This document shows, piece by piece, positions 25,700 to 35,405 of a DNA stretch of 64,000 nucleotides. The notes below the pieces were generated by a model, which had not been told where the DNA came from, did no database searches, and saw nothing but the letters and a program-made list of their open reading frames with translations. Position 1 is the stretch's first letter. The number at the start of each line of letters is the position of its first letter. Both the position numbers and the translations under genes were made by a program. Origin of the DNA: Thermosyntropha sp. (GTDB lineage: Bacteria > Bacillota > Syntrophomonadia > Syntrophomonadales > Syntrophomonadaceae); contig NZ_JACDOH010000001.1 in NCBI RefSeq assembly GCF_017656155.1, positions 62,001 through 126,000 of the forward strand, read 5' to 3'.

Positions 25700-26098
25700 T
25701 TAAGTCATGTTGAAAATGCCGAGGGTGGAAGATTTTTTATATTCCTTGATGAAAACATCATAAAGGCTTATATCGAGGGTATTACATAAGGCGGCGGAGT
25801 AGAAGAGCATTTTACCCAGTTCGTTAATTATTATTTCTTCACAGTTAGGACAAAGTTTGCCACGAACGTGGCTGTCTAAGTACTGTTTAAGTTCTTTTAT
25901 TGAATCTATATCTTTTGGAATCTGCATTTTTGAGGCTTCAATACTTATGCAGCCGCATTCAGTTACCGCTTTAGCAATTGCCCGGTTTACCCGGCTGCTG
26001 GCTTCGGATAATTTGGAAGTTATATCCAATATGCTGCGGTGCCGTATCAAAAGTTCACCTACAACATTTTGAAATTCATCACAAATCAAGTCTTTCAT
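25700..26098 (-). CDS. Conserved hypothetical protein (132 aa), convergent with disA
   Basis: A helical cytoplasmic protein of 132 residues with a CPNC pair near residue 84 and a C-terminal block LGKMLFYSAALCNTLDISLY. That block loosely resembles the helices of MazG-like nucleotide pyrophosphohydrolases, but the metal-binding glutamates are not evident, so I do not assign that function. AAGGAGG precedes its ATG on the reverse strand. It is the only reverse-strand gene between ctsR and the S10 operon. Confidence 0.65.
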   Translation of the reverse strand: MKDLICDEFQNVVGELLIRHRSILDITSKLSEASSRVNRAIAKAVTECGCISIEASKMQIPKDIDSIKELKQYLDSHVRGKLCPNCEEIIINELGKMLFYSAALCNTLDISLYDVFIKEYKKSSTLGIFNMT

Positions 26099-26250
26099 AA
26101 GAGACTTGCCTCCTTAAATCCTGAGTTTAGATAATTATAGCCTTTGTTTTCAGGCTTTGTCAATTTAATATCCTGTCATCTTGTGTCGTTAAGGATTGGG
26201 ATAAAGGCAGGGGACAAAATTGTATTTTGTGGAATAATTTACATATTAAT

Positions 26251-26259
26251 TGGTATAAT
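26251..26259 (+). promoter_or_regulatory. Extended -10 promoter for yacL-ispDF
   Basis: TGG-TATAAT forms an extended -10 element about 42 bases before the yacL start; no good -35 is seen. Confidence 0.45.
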
Positions 26260-26300
26260 TATTGATCTTTTATAGAAGAATATTATTGGAGGTGAATAAT

Positions 26301-27407
26301 ATGACAAAAAAGTTAATTATATCAAAAGGTGCGTTTTTAGTAACTTTTATTATGACTGGTTTTTTAACCTATTTTTTAAAAATGTTTTTTAAGCTGGAAT
26401 TATATGAACTCCTGATTTCTGGAACTTTGTTTTTTATTTTATCTTTTGTGGGTATGAATAGGTTTTTGCTCTGGATGAAAGAAGGAGTAAAAAGATTAAA
26501 TAAGATTTTGGAAAATACATCGATAGAAGTAATTTTAGGGGGAGCTGCCGGCCTTATTTTAGGAGGGATAGTAGGTATTTTAAGCAGTTTCCCATTTTCG
26601 CTTTTTAAAGGTATAGGAAATTATATTACCCTTTTTGTATTTCTTTTAAGTGGTTATACAGGTTTTAAAATTGGCAGTAGACGGGCACATGATGTAATAA
26701 AGCTTTTTTATCCTTCAGGCGATATCAAGCAAAAAACATTGAATAATAAAATGTTTAAAATATTAGATACCAGCGCCATTATTGATGGCAGGATCTACGA
26801 TGTGTGTTTGACCAATTTTGTTGATGGAACTCTTTTGGTTCCTACTTTTGTTATTGCTGAACTGCAGCATATTGCAGATTCTTCTGATGCTGTGCGTAGA
26901 AATAAGGGAAGAAGAGGGCTTGATCTTTTAGCTAAAATGCAAAAACATGAAAAGATAAAAATTGATATAATAGAGACAGATTTTGAAGAGGAGAAAGATG
27001 TGGATACCAGGCTTATTCAGCTTTGTAAAAGGCTTGATGCTGCTATAATAACCAATGATTATAACTTAAATAAGGTAGCTGAACTACAGGGAATAAAGGT
27101 TTTAAATATTAACGAACTGGCTAATGCGGTAAAACTTATAGTTTATCCTGGAGAAAGCATGCACATAACTGTTATTAAAGAAGGCAAAGAAGAAGGACAG
27201 GGAGTTGGTTATCTAGAAGATGGAACGATGGTAGTGGTAGAAGATGCCCAGTATGATATAGGGCATGAGCTTGAAGTAGTGGTTACCAGCGTATTTCAAA
27301 CCGCTGCCGGCAGAATGATTTTTACCCGTAAGATGAAAGAAGATTCTTTATCTGAAGGATTAGATTATGTAATAGGGGAAACCGAAGAGGTGAATTTATA
27401 TGGATAA
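26301..27407 (+). CDS. yacL: PIN and TRAM domain membrane protein, YacL family
   Basis: A 368-residue protein with four membrane segments in the first 130 residues, then a PIN nuclease-fold domain ([14 protein letters not shown]; conserved acidic residues include those in [10 protein letters not shown]), then a C-terminal TRAM RNA-binding domain ([18 protein letters not shown]). The family is conserved next to disA/ispD in Firmicutes; a nuclease role is expected from the fold but its substrate is not known. The ATG at 26301 follows TGGAGGTG. Many Clostridia carry carD between disA and yacL; it is absent here. Confidence 0.92.
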   Translation: MTKKLIISKGAFLVTFIMTGFLTYFLKMFFKLELYELLISGTLFFILSFVGMNRFLLWMKEGVKRLNKILENTSIEVILGGAAGLILGGIVGILSSFPFSLFKGIGNYITLFVFLLSGYTGFKIGSRRAHDVIKLFYPSGDIKQKTLNNKMFKILDTSAIIDGRIYDVCLTNFVDGTLLVPTFVIAELQHIADSSDAVRRNKGRRGLDLLAKMQKHEKIKIDIIETDFEEEKDVDTRLIQLCKRLDAAIITNDYNLNKVAELQGIKVLNINELANAVKLIVYPGESMHITVIKEGKEEGQGVGYLEDGTMVVVEDAQYDIGHELEVVVTSVFQTAAGRMIFTRKMKEDSLSEGLDYVIGETEEVNLYG

Positions 27408-28590
27408 TTATGTGAAAGTTATAGTTGCGGCAGCAGGCAGAGGAAGCAGAATGAAGAGCAGTATTAATAAACAGTATATGCTCTTGAAAGGGAAGCCGGT
27501 TCTAGCTTATTCGCTTTTTACCCTGGAAAAAATGGGTATAGTCGATGAAATACTAATAGCTGCCCATCCTGATGAAGTTGATTATTGTTATACAAATGTA
27601 GTGAAAAGATATGGGTTTAGGAAGGTTAAAAAAATAATAGAAGGCGGAAAAGAAAGACAGGATACGGTAGAGTTAGGGCTTAAGGAATTAAGTGATGATA
27701 CCGAATTGGTAGCCGTGCACGACGGGGCACGGCCCCTTTTTATGTCTGACCTCTTGGAAAATTTAGTTTACGAGGCTATAAGGTGGGGAGCGGCTGTTCC
27801 AGGAATAAGGCTTAAGGATACAGTTAAAATGATAGATGAAGAAAGTTTTGCCTTTAAGACCTTAAACCGGGGAGAGCTTATAGCAGTGCAAACCCCCCAG
27901 GTGTTCAGATATAAAGAACTTCTTTATGCTTATATTCAGGCGCGAAAAGACAATTTTTACGGAACTGATGATGCTTCACTTTATGAAAAGTATGTAGGCA
28001 AAGTAAAGATTGTTCCCGGAGATGAGAAAAATATAAAAATAACTACTCCTGAAGATATAATTATAGCGCAAAGATTTTTGGAAGAAAAAAAGGGGGAATA
28101 TAACGGGGCTGTTTGTTATATGCGGGTAGGAAGCGGATATGATGTACATAAGCTTGTAGAAGGAAGGAAGCTTATATTAGGCGGAGTGGAGATACCTTAC
28201 AGTAAAGGGCTTTTAGGACATTCGGATGCGGATGTTCTTTTGCATGCTGTTTGCGATGCTTTGCTAGGGGCAGCTGGCCTAGGGGATATAGGCAAACATT
28301 TTCCTGATACAGATGAAAGATATAAAGGAATAGACAGCCTTGTCCTGCTTAAAGCTGTGGGTGATAAGTTGAGCAAGGGAGGATTTAAAATAATTAATAT
28401 TGATAGCACAATAGTGGCACAGGAGCCTAAACTGGCTTCCTACATACCAAAAATGCGGGAAAACATTGCTGATGCCTTAAACCTTGACCTTTCCAGAATT
28501 AGTGTAAAAGCTACAACTACCGAAGGTTTAGGCTTTGAAGGGCAAAAAGAAGGTATTTCCGCTCAAGCTGTTGCTCTTATCGGGCAGTAA
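27400..28590 (+). CDS. ispDF: Fused IspD-IspF (MEP cytidylyltransferase / MEcPP synthase)
   Basis: Both enzymes act in the non-mevalonate isoprenoid pathway. Residues 1-235 are Isp[21 protein letters not shown] (CTP-binding) and VHDGARPL. Residues 241-396 are Isp[27 protein letters not shown] and [10 protein letters not shown], which hold the metal-binding Asp and His residues. One frame runs through both. Met241 (28120) could serve as an internal start but has only AGGGGG 25 bases upstream. The ATG at 27400 overlaps the yacL end by 8 bases. IspE, the intervening step, is not nearby. Confidence 0.96.
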   Translation: MDNYVKVIVAAAGRGSRMKSSINKQYMLLKGKPVLAYSLFTLEKMGIVDEILIAAHPDEVDYCYTNVVKRYGFRKVKKIIEGGKERQDTVELGLKELSDDTELVAVHDGARPLFMSDLLENLVYEAIRWGAAVPGIRLKDTVKMIDEESFAFKTLNRGELIAVQTPQVFRYKELLYAYIQARKDNFYGTDDASLYEKYVGKVKIVPGDEKNIKITTPEDIIIAQRFLEEKKGEYNGAVCYMRVGSGYDVHKLVEGRKLILGGVEIPYSKGLLGHSDADVLLHAVCDALLGAAGLGDIGKHFPDTDERYKGIDSLVLLKAVGDKLSKGGFKIINIDSTIVAQEPKLASYIPKMRENIADALNLDLSRISVKATTTEGLGFEGQKEGISAQAVALIGQ

Positions 28591-28656
28591 GTTTTAAAAG
28601 TTTAATATTTTGCTCTTCCTGGGGAAGAATAAGAAAAAAGCAGGAGGAGCTTTAAT

Positions 28657-29556
28657 ATGAAGGAGAAACTGGCTTTAATTACTTTTCTTCTTATTTTAAG
28701 TTTGAGCATATTGTGGTTTAATGAAGATAAAGCGGTTATTAACGCCGGCGGAAATGCTGAAGGGATAGTAGTTACTTTAGGAGAGAATCTGACAGAGAGC
28801 CAGAAGAGGCAGGTTTTAGATGTTTTTTCAAAGTTTAGAGATTTAAAGGATGTAAAAATAATAACGGTAAGCAATGTAGAGGAAAGGCAGCTTTTAGCCG
28901 GTGTGGTTGATGAAAGCCTTATCGGTAGTAGAGCGATTTCTTCCGCTTATGTTGAAGTTATGGAAAAGAGCAATGGAATTGAGGTTAAGACTGAAAATAT
29001 AACCTCAATTACTCCTTTTATGTATGCCAACGCTTTAGCTACTGCGGGGATAGAAGACTCTAGGGTAATTGTCGCTGCTCCTTTTCCTGTTTCGGGAACT
29101 GCTGCTTTAGCAGGAATAATGAAAGCGTTTGAAACTGCCAAAGGGGAAAAACTTTCTCCTGAAGCTAAAAAGACGGCGGCAAAGGAAGCAGCCGAGACTT
29201 CCCGGTTGGGAGAAAAAATTGGCAAGGATAATGCTGAAAAGCTTGTGTTTGAGATAAAAAAGAGGGTTTTAGACAAGAATATTTCTGAACCGGAAGAAAT
29301 AAAGCGGATAATAATAGAGGTCAGCGGTAATTTGAATATAAATTTATCTGAGGCTGATATTGACCGAATAACCCAGCTTATGATTAGATTGCAGAGGCTT
29401 GATATAAGCATTAATGACATAGGACAGCAGCTTAAGTTATTAGACCGCAATTTAAAAGACATAAAAGGGTTAACAGGGGAAACTAAGAGTTTCTTGCAAA
29501 GAATAATTGAATTTTTAAAAAATATTATTATGAGCATCAAAGAAGCTTTAAGTTAA
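28657..29556 (+). CDS. DUF1002 (YpuA-like) secreted protein
   Basis: A 299-residue protein with an N-terminal signal or anchor (about residues 4-21). The body matches the DUF1002/YpuA family pattern: an N-terminal alpha/beta region with [20 protein letters not shown], an Ala/Gly-rich stretch [15 protein letters not shown] and [20 protein letters not shown], then a charged helical tail to residue 299. The family is extracytoplasmic and of unknown function. GGAGGAGC precedes the ATG. It lies between ispDF and gltX, an insertion relative to Bacillus gene order. Confidence 0.8.
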   Translation: MKEKLALITFLLILSLSILWFNEDKAVINAGGNAEGIVVTLGENLTESQKRQVLDVFSKFRDLKDVKIITVSNVEERQLLAGVVDESLIGSRAISSAYVEVMEKSNGIEVKTENITSITPFMYANALATAGIEDSRVIVAAPFPVSGTAALAGIMKAFETAKGEKLSPEAKKTAAKEAAETSRLGEKIGKDNAEKLVFEIKKRVLDKNISEPEEIKRIIIEVSGNLNINLSEADIDRITQLMIRLQRLDISINDIGQQLKLLDRNLKDIKGLTGETKSFLQRIIEFLKNIIMSIKEALS

Positions 29557-29560
29557 GGGC

Positions 29561-29590
29561 TTGTATATATCATTTTGAGGATGATATAAT
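29561..29590 (+). promoter_or_regulatory. Promoter for gltX
   Basis: TTGTAT (29561-29566), an 18-bp spacer and a perfect TATAAT (29585-29590) lie 31 bases before gltX. Confidence 0.6.
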
Positions 29591-29621
29591 TACCAGATGT
29601 TTAAGGGAGGGACATTATATT

Positions 29622-31073
29622 ATGAAGAAGATTAAAGTCAGGTTTGCTCCCAGTCCTACTGGACCTTTACATATAGGGGGAGCCCGTTCTGCTCTTTTTA
29701 ATTATTTATTTGCGGTAAGCAATAATGGAGAGATGGTTTTAAGGATAGAAGATACTGACCTTGAGAGGTCAAAGCGGGAGTATGAAGAGGAGATTATTGA
29801 ATCACTTCGTTGGCTGGGCATAAGCTGGACGGAAGGGGTAGATGTTGGAGGAGATAATGGTCCTTACCGGCAAACCGAACGACTTGATATATACCGGGAG
29901 TATGTTGAAAAGCTTTTAGAAAAAGGTTTAGCTTATGAGTGTTTCTGCAGTGAAGAAGAGCTGGAAAAAGAGCGGCAGGAGTTTTTGGCTAAAGGAGAAA
30001 TGGTGCGCTATTCTGGCAAGTGCCGATATCTTACACCAGAAGAAAGGGAAGAAAAAAAGAGGCAGGGGATTAAGCCGGTTATAAGGTTTAAGGTGCCGGA
30101 GAATAAGGTCTATGTGGTAAATGACCTGGTAAGAGGAAAAGTTGCCTTTGAAACCAACAATATCGGCGACTTTATTATTGTAAAATCTGACGGAATACCG
30201 ACTTATAATTTCGCGGTAGTGATTGATGATGCCCTGATGGGAATAACTCATGTGATAAGAGCTGAAGAGCATTTATCCAACACTCCGCGCCAACTTATGC
30301 TTTATGAAGCTTTGAATTTCAAAGTTCCGGAATTTGCACATATATCGCTTATATTAGGCAGCGACCGGCAGAAGATGAGCAAGAGACATGGGGCTACTTC
30401 GCTTATTCAGTACCGGGAAAAGGGTTATCTGCCGCAGGCCATGTATAACTTTTTAGCACTTTTAGGCTGGTCTCCGGAAGGAGAAGAAGAGATACTTATT
30501 CCGGAAGCCATAAATAAAGCTTTTTCGTTGGAAAGGGTATCTAAAAGCCCGGCAGTTTTTGATTTGGATAAGCTTAACCATATAAACCAGCAGCATATAA
30601 AGATGCTTGACTTAGATAGCCTTAAAGATCTTCTTAAGCCTTATCTTGATAAATCGGCGTACAGTGCAAAGGTGGCTGAATTGAGTCCTGAAAAATATGA
30701 GCTTTTAGTTTTGGCCTTGCGTGATTATCTGGTTTGTTTAAGCGATATTGTGGAACATGCATCTTTAGTTTTTGAAGATATAGAATATGAAGAAGGAGCC
30801 TTGGAGATTTTAAGAGGCGAAGGAGTCCGTGAGGTTTTAGACGAGTTTATAAATGGGTATCCGGAAACTGAAGAGGTAGGGGAAATTAAGCAGCATCTTA
30901 AAAGCATAACCAAGAAATTAAAGCTTAAACCTAAAAATGTTTTTATGCCTCTGCGCTGTGCTTTAACAGGAAAAACCCATGGCCCCGATCTGCCTTATCT
31001 TATAAGTATATGGGGAAAAGATGAGGTAGAGAGAAGGATAAATGTAACGAAGGATAAGATGTTAGGAATATAA
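29622..31073 (+). CDS. gltX: Glutamyl-tRNA synthetase
   Basis: Charges tRNA-Glu (and in most Firmicutes also tRNA-Gln, which is then amidated by GatCAB). The 483-residue class I synthetase has the HIGH-type motif [10 protein letters not shown] near residue 15 and the KMSKR motif in RQKMSKRHG. The CFCS-type cysteines ([10 protein letters not shown]) near residue 107 belong to the zinc-region of the family. AGGGAGG precedes the ATG. The order gltX-cysE-cysS is as in Bacillus. Confidence 0.97.
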   Translation: MKKIKVRFAPSPTGPLHIGGARSALFNYLFAVSNNGEMVLRIEDTDLERSKREYEEEIIESLRWLGISWTEGVDVGGDNGPYRQTERLDIYREYVEKLLEKGLAYECFCSEEELEKERQEFLAKGEMVRYSGKCRYLTPEEREEKKRQGIKPVIRFKVPENKVYVVNDLVRGKVAFETNNIGDFIIVKSDGIPTYNFAVVIDDALMGITHVIRAEEHLSNTPRQLMLYEALNFKVPEFAHISLILGSDRQKMSKRHGATSLIQYREKGYLPQAMYNFLALLGWSPEGEEEILIPEAINKAFSLERVSKSPAVFDLDKLNHINQQHIKMLDLDSLKDLLKPYLDKSAYSAKVAELSPEKYELLVLALRDYLVCLSDIVEHASLVFEDIEYEEGALEILRGEGVREVLDEFINGYPETEEVGEIKQHLKSITKKLKLKPKNVFMPLRCALTGKTHGPDLPYLISIWGKDEVERRINVTKDKMLGI

Positions 31074-31106
31074 AAGAATGGATTTTTAAAATAAAAATTA
31101 TGTAGA

Positions 31107-31134
31107 TTGACAGGTTAAGCCTGACCTGTATAAA
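31107..31134 (+). promoter_or_regulatory. Promoter for the cysES T-box transcript
   Basis: TTGACA (31107-31112), a 16-bp spacer and TATAAA (31129-31134). The inverted repeat acaggt/acctgt (31110-31115, 31124-31129) overlaps both elements. Confidence 0.65.
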
Positions 31135-31159
31135 ATTAAAACACAATGATATAATTAAT

Positions 31160-31407
31160 AAATGCAAAGAACGGGAAGAGTAGGCAGCGATCGCTGACAG
31201 AGAGAAAAGGTCACCGGCTGAGAGCCTTTTCCAGTATGAAGCTGTTGAAAGTGCGCCCGGGAGCAGGTATGCCGAAATTTAAGTAGGCATATCCGGTTTA
31301 AACCGTTATATTTAGCTTGAGGGAGATGCTTTTTGGAAGCATCTAACAAGAGTGGAACCGCGGAAAGCCTAGTGGCCTTTCGTCTCTTATGGGGCGAAAG
31401 GCTTTTT
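31160..31407 (+). promoter_or_regulatory. T-box riboswitch (cysteine specifier) before cysE-cysS
   Basis: T-box leaders read the charging state of a tRNA and open or close a terminator. The diagnostic T-box TGGAACCGCG is at 31353-31362. A terminator follows (gcctttcgtctc, 31375-31386, with ggggcgaaaggc, 31391-31402, then ttttt). Upstream, cggg (31172-31175) pairs with cccg (31256-31259) to close Stem I, and TGC (31252-31254) just before the closing stem, after GAAAG, is the likely Cys specifier. That agrees with the cysteine genes it controls. Uncharged tRNA-Cys would therefore switch on cysteine synthesis and CysRS. Confidence 0.93.
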
Positions 31408-31429
31408 GAATTATAAAGGGGTGATGTAT

Positions 31430-31465
31430 ATGGGGTGTAGCCTGAAAGAAGATGATTTTATCTGA
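31430..31465 (+). other. Possible 11-codon ORF between T-box and cysE
   Basis: ATG at 31430 follows AAAGGGG at 8 bases and encodes MGCSLKEDDFI, including one Cys codon, ending 27 bases before cysE. It may be a leader peptide or chance. Confidence 0.25.
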
Positions 31466-31492
31466 AGAATAAAGAAATAAGGAGGAAAGTTT

Positions 31493-32224
31493 ATGCTTAG
31501 ATTTTTCAGGCTTTTAAGAGAAGAAATTCAGGTTATTTTCGATAGAGATCCGGCTGCTAAGAGTGTGTGGGAGATAATTTTCTGCTATCCCGGTTTTCAT
31601 GCAGTTATATTTCATAGGATAGCCCATTTTTTCTATCAGAGAAAACTTTACTTTATTGCCCGTTTAATATCTCATATAAGCCGATTTCTTACCGGAATTG
31701 AAATACATCCTGGAGCTAAGATAGGGAAAGGTTTTTTTATCGACCATGGAAGTGGGGTAGTTATAGGTGAAACTACGGAGATTGGGAATAATGTTACTAT
31801 ATATCAGGGAGTTACCCTAGGAGGTACCGGCAAAGAAAAGGGAAAAAGGCATCCTACTATTGGAAATAATGTTACAATAAGTGCAGGAGCGAAAGTTTTG
31901 GGGTCTTTTACCGTAGGGGATAATGTTAAGATAGGTGCAGGATCAGTAGTTTTAAAGAGTGTTCCCCCAAACTGCACGGTAGTAGGTGTTCCGGGAAGAA
32001 TTGTAATCCGGGATGGGGTTAAGGTTGAAAACAGCAAAGTGGAAATTGATTTGGAACATCATATGTTGCCTGATCCGATAGAAGAAACTTTGAGTGCCAT
32101 GCAGGCTAAGATTGCTGAATTAGAAAGAAGATTAGCCAGATATGAAGAGGAGGCTTTATTAAATGCAGATTTACAACACGCAAAGTCGGCAAAAGGAAGA
32201 ACTGATTCCGCTAAATCCGCCTGA
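31493..32224 (+). CDS. cysE: Serine O-acetyltransferase
   Basis: CysE acetylates serine with acetyl-CoA, the first step of cysteine synthesis. The 243-residue product has the N-terminal helical region ([20 protein letters not shown]) and a left-handed beta-helix of hexapeptide repeats with catalytic blocks [20 protein letters not shown] and [11 protein letters not shown]. The C-terminal 40 residues are a coiled coil plus a tail encoded in overlap with cysS: the ORF runs 62 bases past the cysS start. AAGGAGGAAAG precedes the ATG. Controlled by the upstream T-box. Confidence 0.95.
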   Translation: MLRFFRLLREEIQVIFDRDPAAKSVWEIIFCYPGFHAVIFHRIAHFFYQRKLYFIARLISHISRFLTGIEIHPGAKIGKGFFIDHGSGVVIGETTEIGNNVTIYQGVTLGGTGKEKGKRHPTIGNNVTISAGAKVLGSFTVGDNVKIGAGSVVLKSVPPNCTVVGVPGRIVIRDGVKVENSKVEIDLEHHMLPDPIEETLSAMQAKIAELERRLARYEEEALLNADLQHAKSAKGRTDSAKSA

Positions 32225-33755
32225 TATAAAGATGTATGTGTGCGGGCCTACCACTTATAATCTGATTCATTTGGGGAATGCCCGCCCCATAGTTTTTTTT
32301 GATACGGTAAGGAAATATCTGGAGTATCGAGGTTATAAGGTTAAGTATGTTCAAAATTTTACCGATGTTGATGATAAAATTATAAATCGGGCTAAAGAAG
32401 AAGGGGAAGATCCTCTGAAATTAGCGGCCAGATATATAGAAGAGTATTTTAAAGACGCGGACAGGCTGGGAGTAAGAAGAGCTGATGTCCACCCTAAAGT
32501 AAGCGAACACATGGATGACATCATAAAGGCTATTGAAAGGCTTATTGCTAAAGGCTTTGCTTATGTGGTAGATGGTGATGTTTATTACCGGGTGAAGGCT
32601 TTCCCTGAATACGGGAAACTTTCCGGACGAAGTCTTGAAGAAATGCTTTCAGGAGCCAGGATAGAAGTAGATGAGCGCAAAGAAGACCCAGCAGATTTTG
32701 CTTTGTGGAAAGCGGCCAAGCCGGGCGAGCCTTACTGGGAAAGTCCATGGGGAAAAGGAAGACCCGGCTGGCATATTGAATGTTCTGTAATGTCTATTAA
32801 GTATTTGGGAGAAACTATTGATATTCATGGTGGAGGAAATGACCTTATTTTTCCCCATCATGAAAATGAACTGGCTCAAGCTGAAGCTTTGACTGGAAAG
32901 CCTTTTGTCCGCTACTGGATGCATAATGGTTTTATTACGGTAAATGATGAAAAGATGTCTAAGTCCTTGGGAAATTTCTTTATTTTGCGCGAAATACTGG
33001 AAAAATTTGCTCCTGATGTGGTACGCTTTTATTTGATAAGCGTACATTACCGCAGTCCTTTAGATTTTGATGACAGCAAATTAGAAGAGGCTAAAAAGGC
33101 TTTATCACGCCTTAAAAATACCCGCTTGCTGGCAGAGGAGTTTATCTATGGAGAGGAAAATGAAGTTTTATTGAATGAGGATGAGGATTCCTTTTTACAG
33201 AGTATAAGAGATAAAGAAAATGAGTTTGTTGCGGCAATGGATGATGATTTCAATACTGCTCGGGCGATAGGATATCTTTTTGAGATGTCTCATTTAATTA
33301 ACAGTTATATAGCAGAAGCGGAGAAGAGCAGTAAAGTAGATAGAGCAAGAGTAGAAAAGGCTTTGCGAATTTTTAATAACTTAGGAGATATATTGGGTAT
33401 TTTTATTGAAGATCAGAAAAAAGAAGACAGATATTTTGATGATGTAGTTGAAATAATCCTTGACGTTCGGCAGATGCTGAGAAAAGAAAAACAGTTTGCT
33501 TTAGCAGACTATCTGCGTGACTCTATTAAAGAGATGGGCTTAATTATTGAAGATACTCCGGAAAAAAGTAGGGTGAAGAAAGAAGGCACCCCGGCTTTTG
33601 AAGATTTAATGGCCCGAATTTTAGGTCTTAGGAGTGAGCTGAAGAAAAATAAAGATTATGTAAAGGCAGATTACATCAGAGATAAACTTAAGGAGAAAAA
33701 TATAATTATCGAAGATACTAGGGAAGGAGTAAGGTGGAGATTTGCGGATTCATGA
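32163..33755 (+). CDS. cysS: Cysteinyl-tRNA synthetase with duplicated C-terminal module
   Basis: Charges tRNA-Cys. The class I core is complete: [16 protein letters not shown] (HIGH region with the first zinc cysteine), [13 protein letters not shown] and [12 protein letters not shown] (other zinc ligands), and [10 protein letters not shown] (KMSKS). At 530 residues it is about 50-70 longer than usual. The excess is a tandem copy of the C-terminal stem: residues 428-472 (...[20 protein letters not shown]) and 482-527 (...[20 protein letters not shown]). The start ATG lies inside cysE, nine bases after GAGGAGG. Co-regulated with cysE by the Cys T-box. Confidence 0.96.
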   Translation: MQIYNTQSRQKEELIPLNPPDIKMYVCGPTTYNLIHLGNARPIVFFDTVRKYLEYRGYKVKYVQNFTDVDDKIINRAKEEGEDPLKLAARYIEEYFKDADRLGVRRADVHPKVSEHMDDIIKAIERLIAKGFAYVVDGDVYYRVKAFPEYGKLSGRSLEEMLSGARIEVDERKEDPADFALWKAAKPGEPYWESPWGKGRPGWHIECSVMSIKYLGETIDIHGGGNDLIFPHHENELAQAEALTGKPFVRYWMHNGFITVNDEKMSKSLGNFFILREILEKFAPDVVRFYLISVHYRSPLDFDDSKLEEAKKALSRLKNTRLLAEEFIYGEENEVLLNEDEDSFLQSIRDKENEFVAAMDDDFNTARAIGYLFEMSHLINSYIAEAEKSSKVDRARVEKALRIFNNLGDILGIFIEDQKKEDRYFDDVVEIILDVRQMLRKEKQFALADYLRDSIKEMGLIIEDTPEKSRVKKEGTPAFEDLMARILGLRSELKKNKDYVKADYIRDKLKEKNIIIEDTREGVRWRFADS

Positions 33756-34140
33756 AAGCATAGATGAAAATCTTTTACGGGAATACTCAGCGGTGGTTTT
33801 GGCTTACATTGGTGATGCAGTATTTGAACTAATGGTAAGAACCCATGTGGTGGCCAAAGGCAACCGCAAAGTAAAAGATATTCATCATGCAACAGTGGAA
33901 AAAGTTAAGGCGGAAAGCCAGGCTAAAGTTATAAGACAGATATTTGATGAGCTTACTGATGAAGAAAAAGATATTGTTATTCGGGGAAGAAATGCTAAAA
34001 CTACTCCCCCCAAGCATTCTGACCCGGGTGATTATAAAATGAGTACAGGATTTGAAGCTCTTTTAGGCTACCTGTATTTAAAGGGTGATGAAGAAAGGCT
34101 TAATTATTTGTTTAAAAGGGCTTTAGATTCAGAAGGATAG
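33742..34140 (+). CDS. mrnC: Mini-ribonuclease III
   Basis: A catalytic RNase III domain without the double-strand-binding domain; in Bacillus it matures 23S rRNA ends. The 132-residue product has LAYIGDAVFELMVR (first acidic cluster), the NAKTTPPKH block and the second cluster GFEALLGYLYL. The start is probably TTG at 33742, five bases after AAGGTGG, overlapping the cysS end by 14 bases. The cysS-mrnC order matches Bacillus. Confidence 0.93.
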   Translation: MRIHESIDENLLREYSAVVLAYIGDAVFELMVRTHVVAKGNRKVKDIHHATVEKVKAESQAKVIRQIFDELTDEEKDIVIRGRNAKTTPPKHSDPGDYKMSTGFEALLGYLYLKGDEERLNYLFKRALDSEG

Positions 34141-34172
34141 TTTTGAGTTTTATAAAAAAGAGGGAGGATATT

Positions 34173-34865
34173 ATGCATATTATAAAACCGCAGGTTTTAG
34201 TTCCTAAAGAAGAACTAAACCGTGGTAAAATGGTTTTTTTGGAGAGATGTGCCCGAATATGCTATAAATCCGAAGATAAAATAGAAGAAGAATTTAGTCC
34301 GCGTTTTATGCGGAGTATATTGAGCAGGGGCCATGAATCGGTTATAGAGCATGAAAAGGTTACGGTTATGTTCGTGGTAGACCGGGGAATAAGCCATGAA
34401 ATAGTAAGGCATCGTATAGGAAGCTACAGTCAGGAATCTACACGTTACTGCAATTATTCTAGAGAAAAATTTGGGCAGGAGATAACAGTTATTGAACCTT
34501 ATTTTCTTTTGGGCAAAGAGGCTTATAAAGATTGGGAAAGAGCATGTTTGGCGGCTGAGAAAAGCTATTTTGACATGCTTGGAAAAGGGTGTTCGCCTCA
34601 AGAGGCCCGTTCTGTTCTGCCTACCTGCCTTAAGACAGAGATCGCTGTAACTTATAATCTGCGGGAATGGAGGCATTTTTTTAAACTGCGTTGTGCTCAA
34701 GTTGCCCATCCCCAGATGCGGCAGGTAGCGATTCCGCTTTTACTTTTGTTTAGAGAGAACTTTCCGATATTGTTTGAGGATATAGACTATGATGCTGATT
34801 TTCCCGTCAAGCACTATGCAGAGATAGTTTTAACCGATTATCTTTTTAACCCTCTGCCACTTTAG
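34173..34865 (+). CDS. thyX: Flavin-dependent thymidylate synthase ThyX
   Basis: ThyX converts dUMP to dTMP with FAD, NADPH and methylene-tetrahydrofolate. The 230-residue protein has the signature RHRIGSYSQESTR (79-91), which fits RHRX7S. AGGGAGGATATT precedes the ATG at 34173; an upstream in-frame TTG at 34143 lacks a ribosome site. The gene is inserted between mrnC and rlmB compared with Bacillus, placing dTMP synthesis in this housekeeping cluster. Confidence 0.96.
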   Translation: MHIIKPQVLVPKEELNRGKMVFLERCARICYKSEDKIEEEFSPRFMRSILSRGHESVIEHEKVTVMFVVDRGISHEIVRHRIGSYSQESTRYCNYSREKFGQEITVIEPYFLLGKEAYKDWERACLAAEKSYFDMLGKGCSPQEARSVLPTCLKTEIAVTYNLREWRHFFKLRCAQVAHPQMRQVAIPLLLLFRENFPILFEDIDYDADFPVKHYAEIVLTDYLFNPLPL

Positions 34866-34940
34866 ATTGATATTGAGAATGGATATAATAAAAGGTTAAA
34901 ATTATATAGAAAAAGGCCGAAAATATTTTTAAGAGAAAAA

Positions 34941-34978
34941 TAATCCCCTTCAGCCACGGCATGAAGGGGATTATCTTT
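34941..34978. terminator. Terminator after thyX
   Basis: A perfect 12-bp stem (taatccccttca, 34941-34952, with tgaaggggatta, 34962-34973), flanked by A-rich and T-rich runs so it could work in both directions. Confidence 0.9.
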
Positions 34979-35190
34979 TAATTGAGCCCCCTCGAATATG
35001 CTTGCTTTGTGCAACCTTCTGTATTAATTCTGAACCTTCTCTCGCGCGATTGACTTTTTTTATTTTTAAACTCCCTTTTTGTTCAAATATTTTCTTCTAA
35101 AATTTGCGAATACCCGTTTTGAAGGTGTGGATAAGCAAATATCAATAGGAATATTAGCCTTAAGTATGAAAACACAAAGTTACCATATAC

Positions 35191-35220
35191 TTGTAAGCAA
35201 GGTAGAGAGATGTGTATAAT
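35191..35220 (+). promoter_or_regulatory. Candidate promoter for rlmB-rae1
   Basis: TTGTAA (35191-35196), an 18-bp spacer and a perfect TATAAT (35215-35220), giving a leader of about 180 bases. Confidence 0.5.
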
Positions 35221-35405
35221 TAACTAAATTTTGATAAAGAGAAGACGGAAAACTAATTTTTTAAAAAGTATCTAAATTCAGTAAGGGGAAAATCGGAAAC
35301 AGCTTTAGTCAGATGATAATTTTTTTAAGGTATATAATTCTCTGCAGATAAAAGACTAAAGTTATGCACAAGACTATTATATATTGCTTATGGAGGAGGC
35401 AATTG

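Larger units (their letters stand above)
34866..35405. other. Gene-free stretch between thyX and rlmB
   Basis: No convincing gene in 540 bases. Contents: the thyX terminator; a reverse-strand open frame of about 43 codons without a start codon (about 34978-35104; residues like NRAREGSELIQKVAQSKHIR); a promoter (35191-35220); and an inverted repeat ctttagtc (35303-35310) / gactaaag (35354-35361) in the rlmB leader. Confidence 0.6.

Noticed and set aside
31107-31134. Inverted repeat in the cysES promoter as the gltX terminator
   Set aside because: Arms are only 6 bp and the following run is A-rich rather than T-rich; it overlaps a good promoter.
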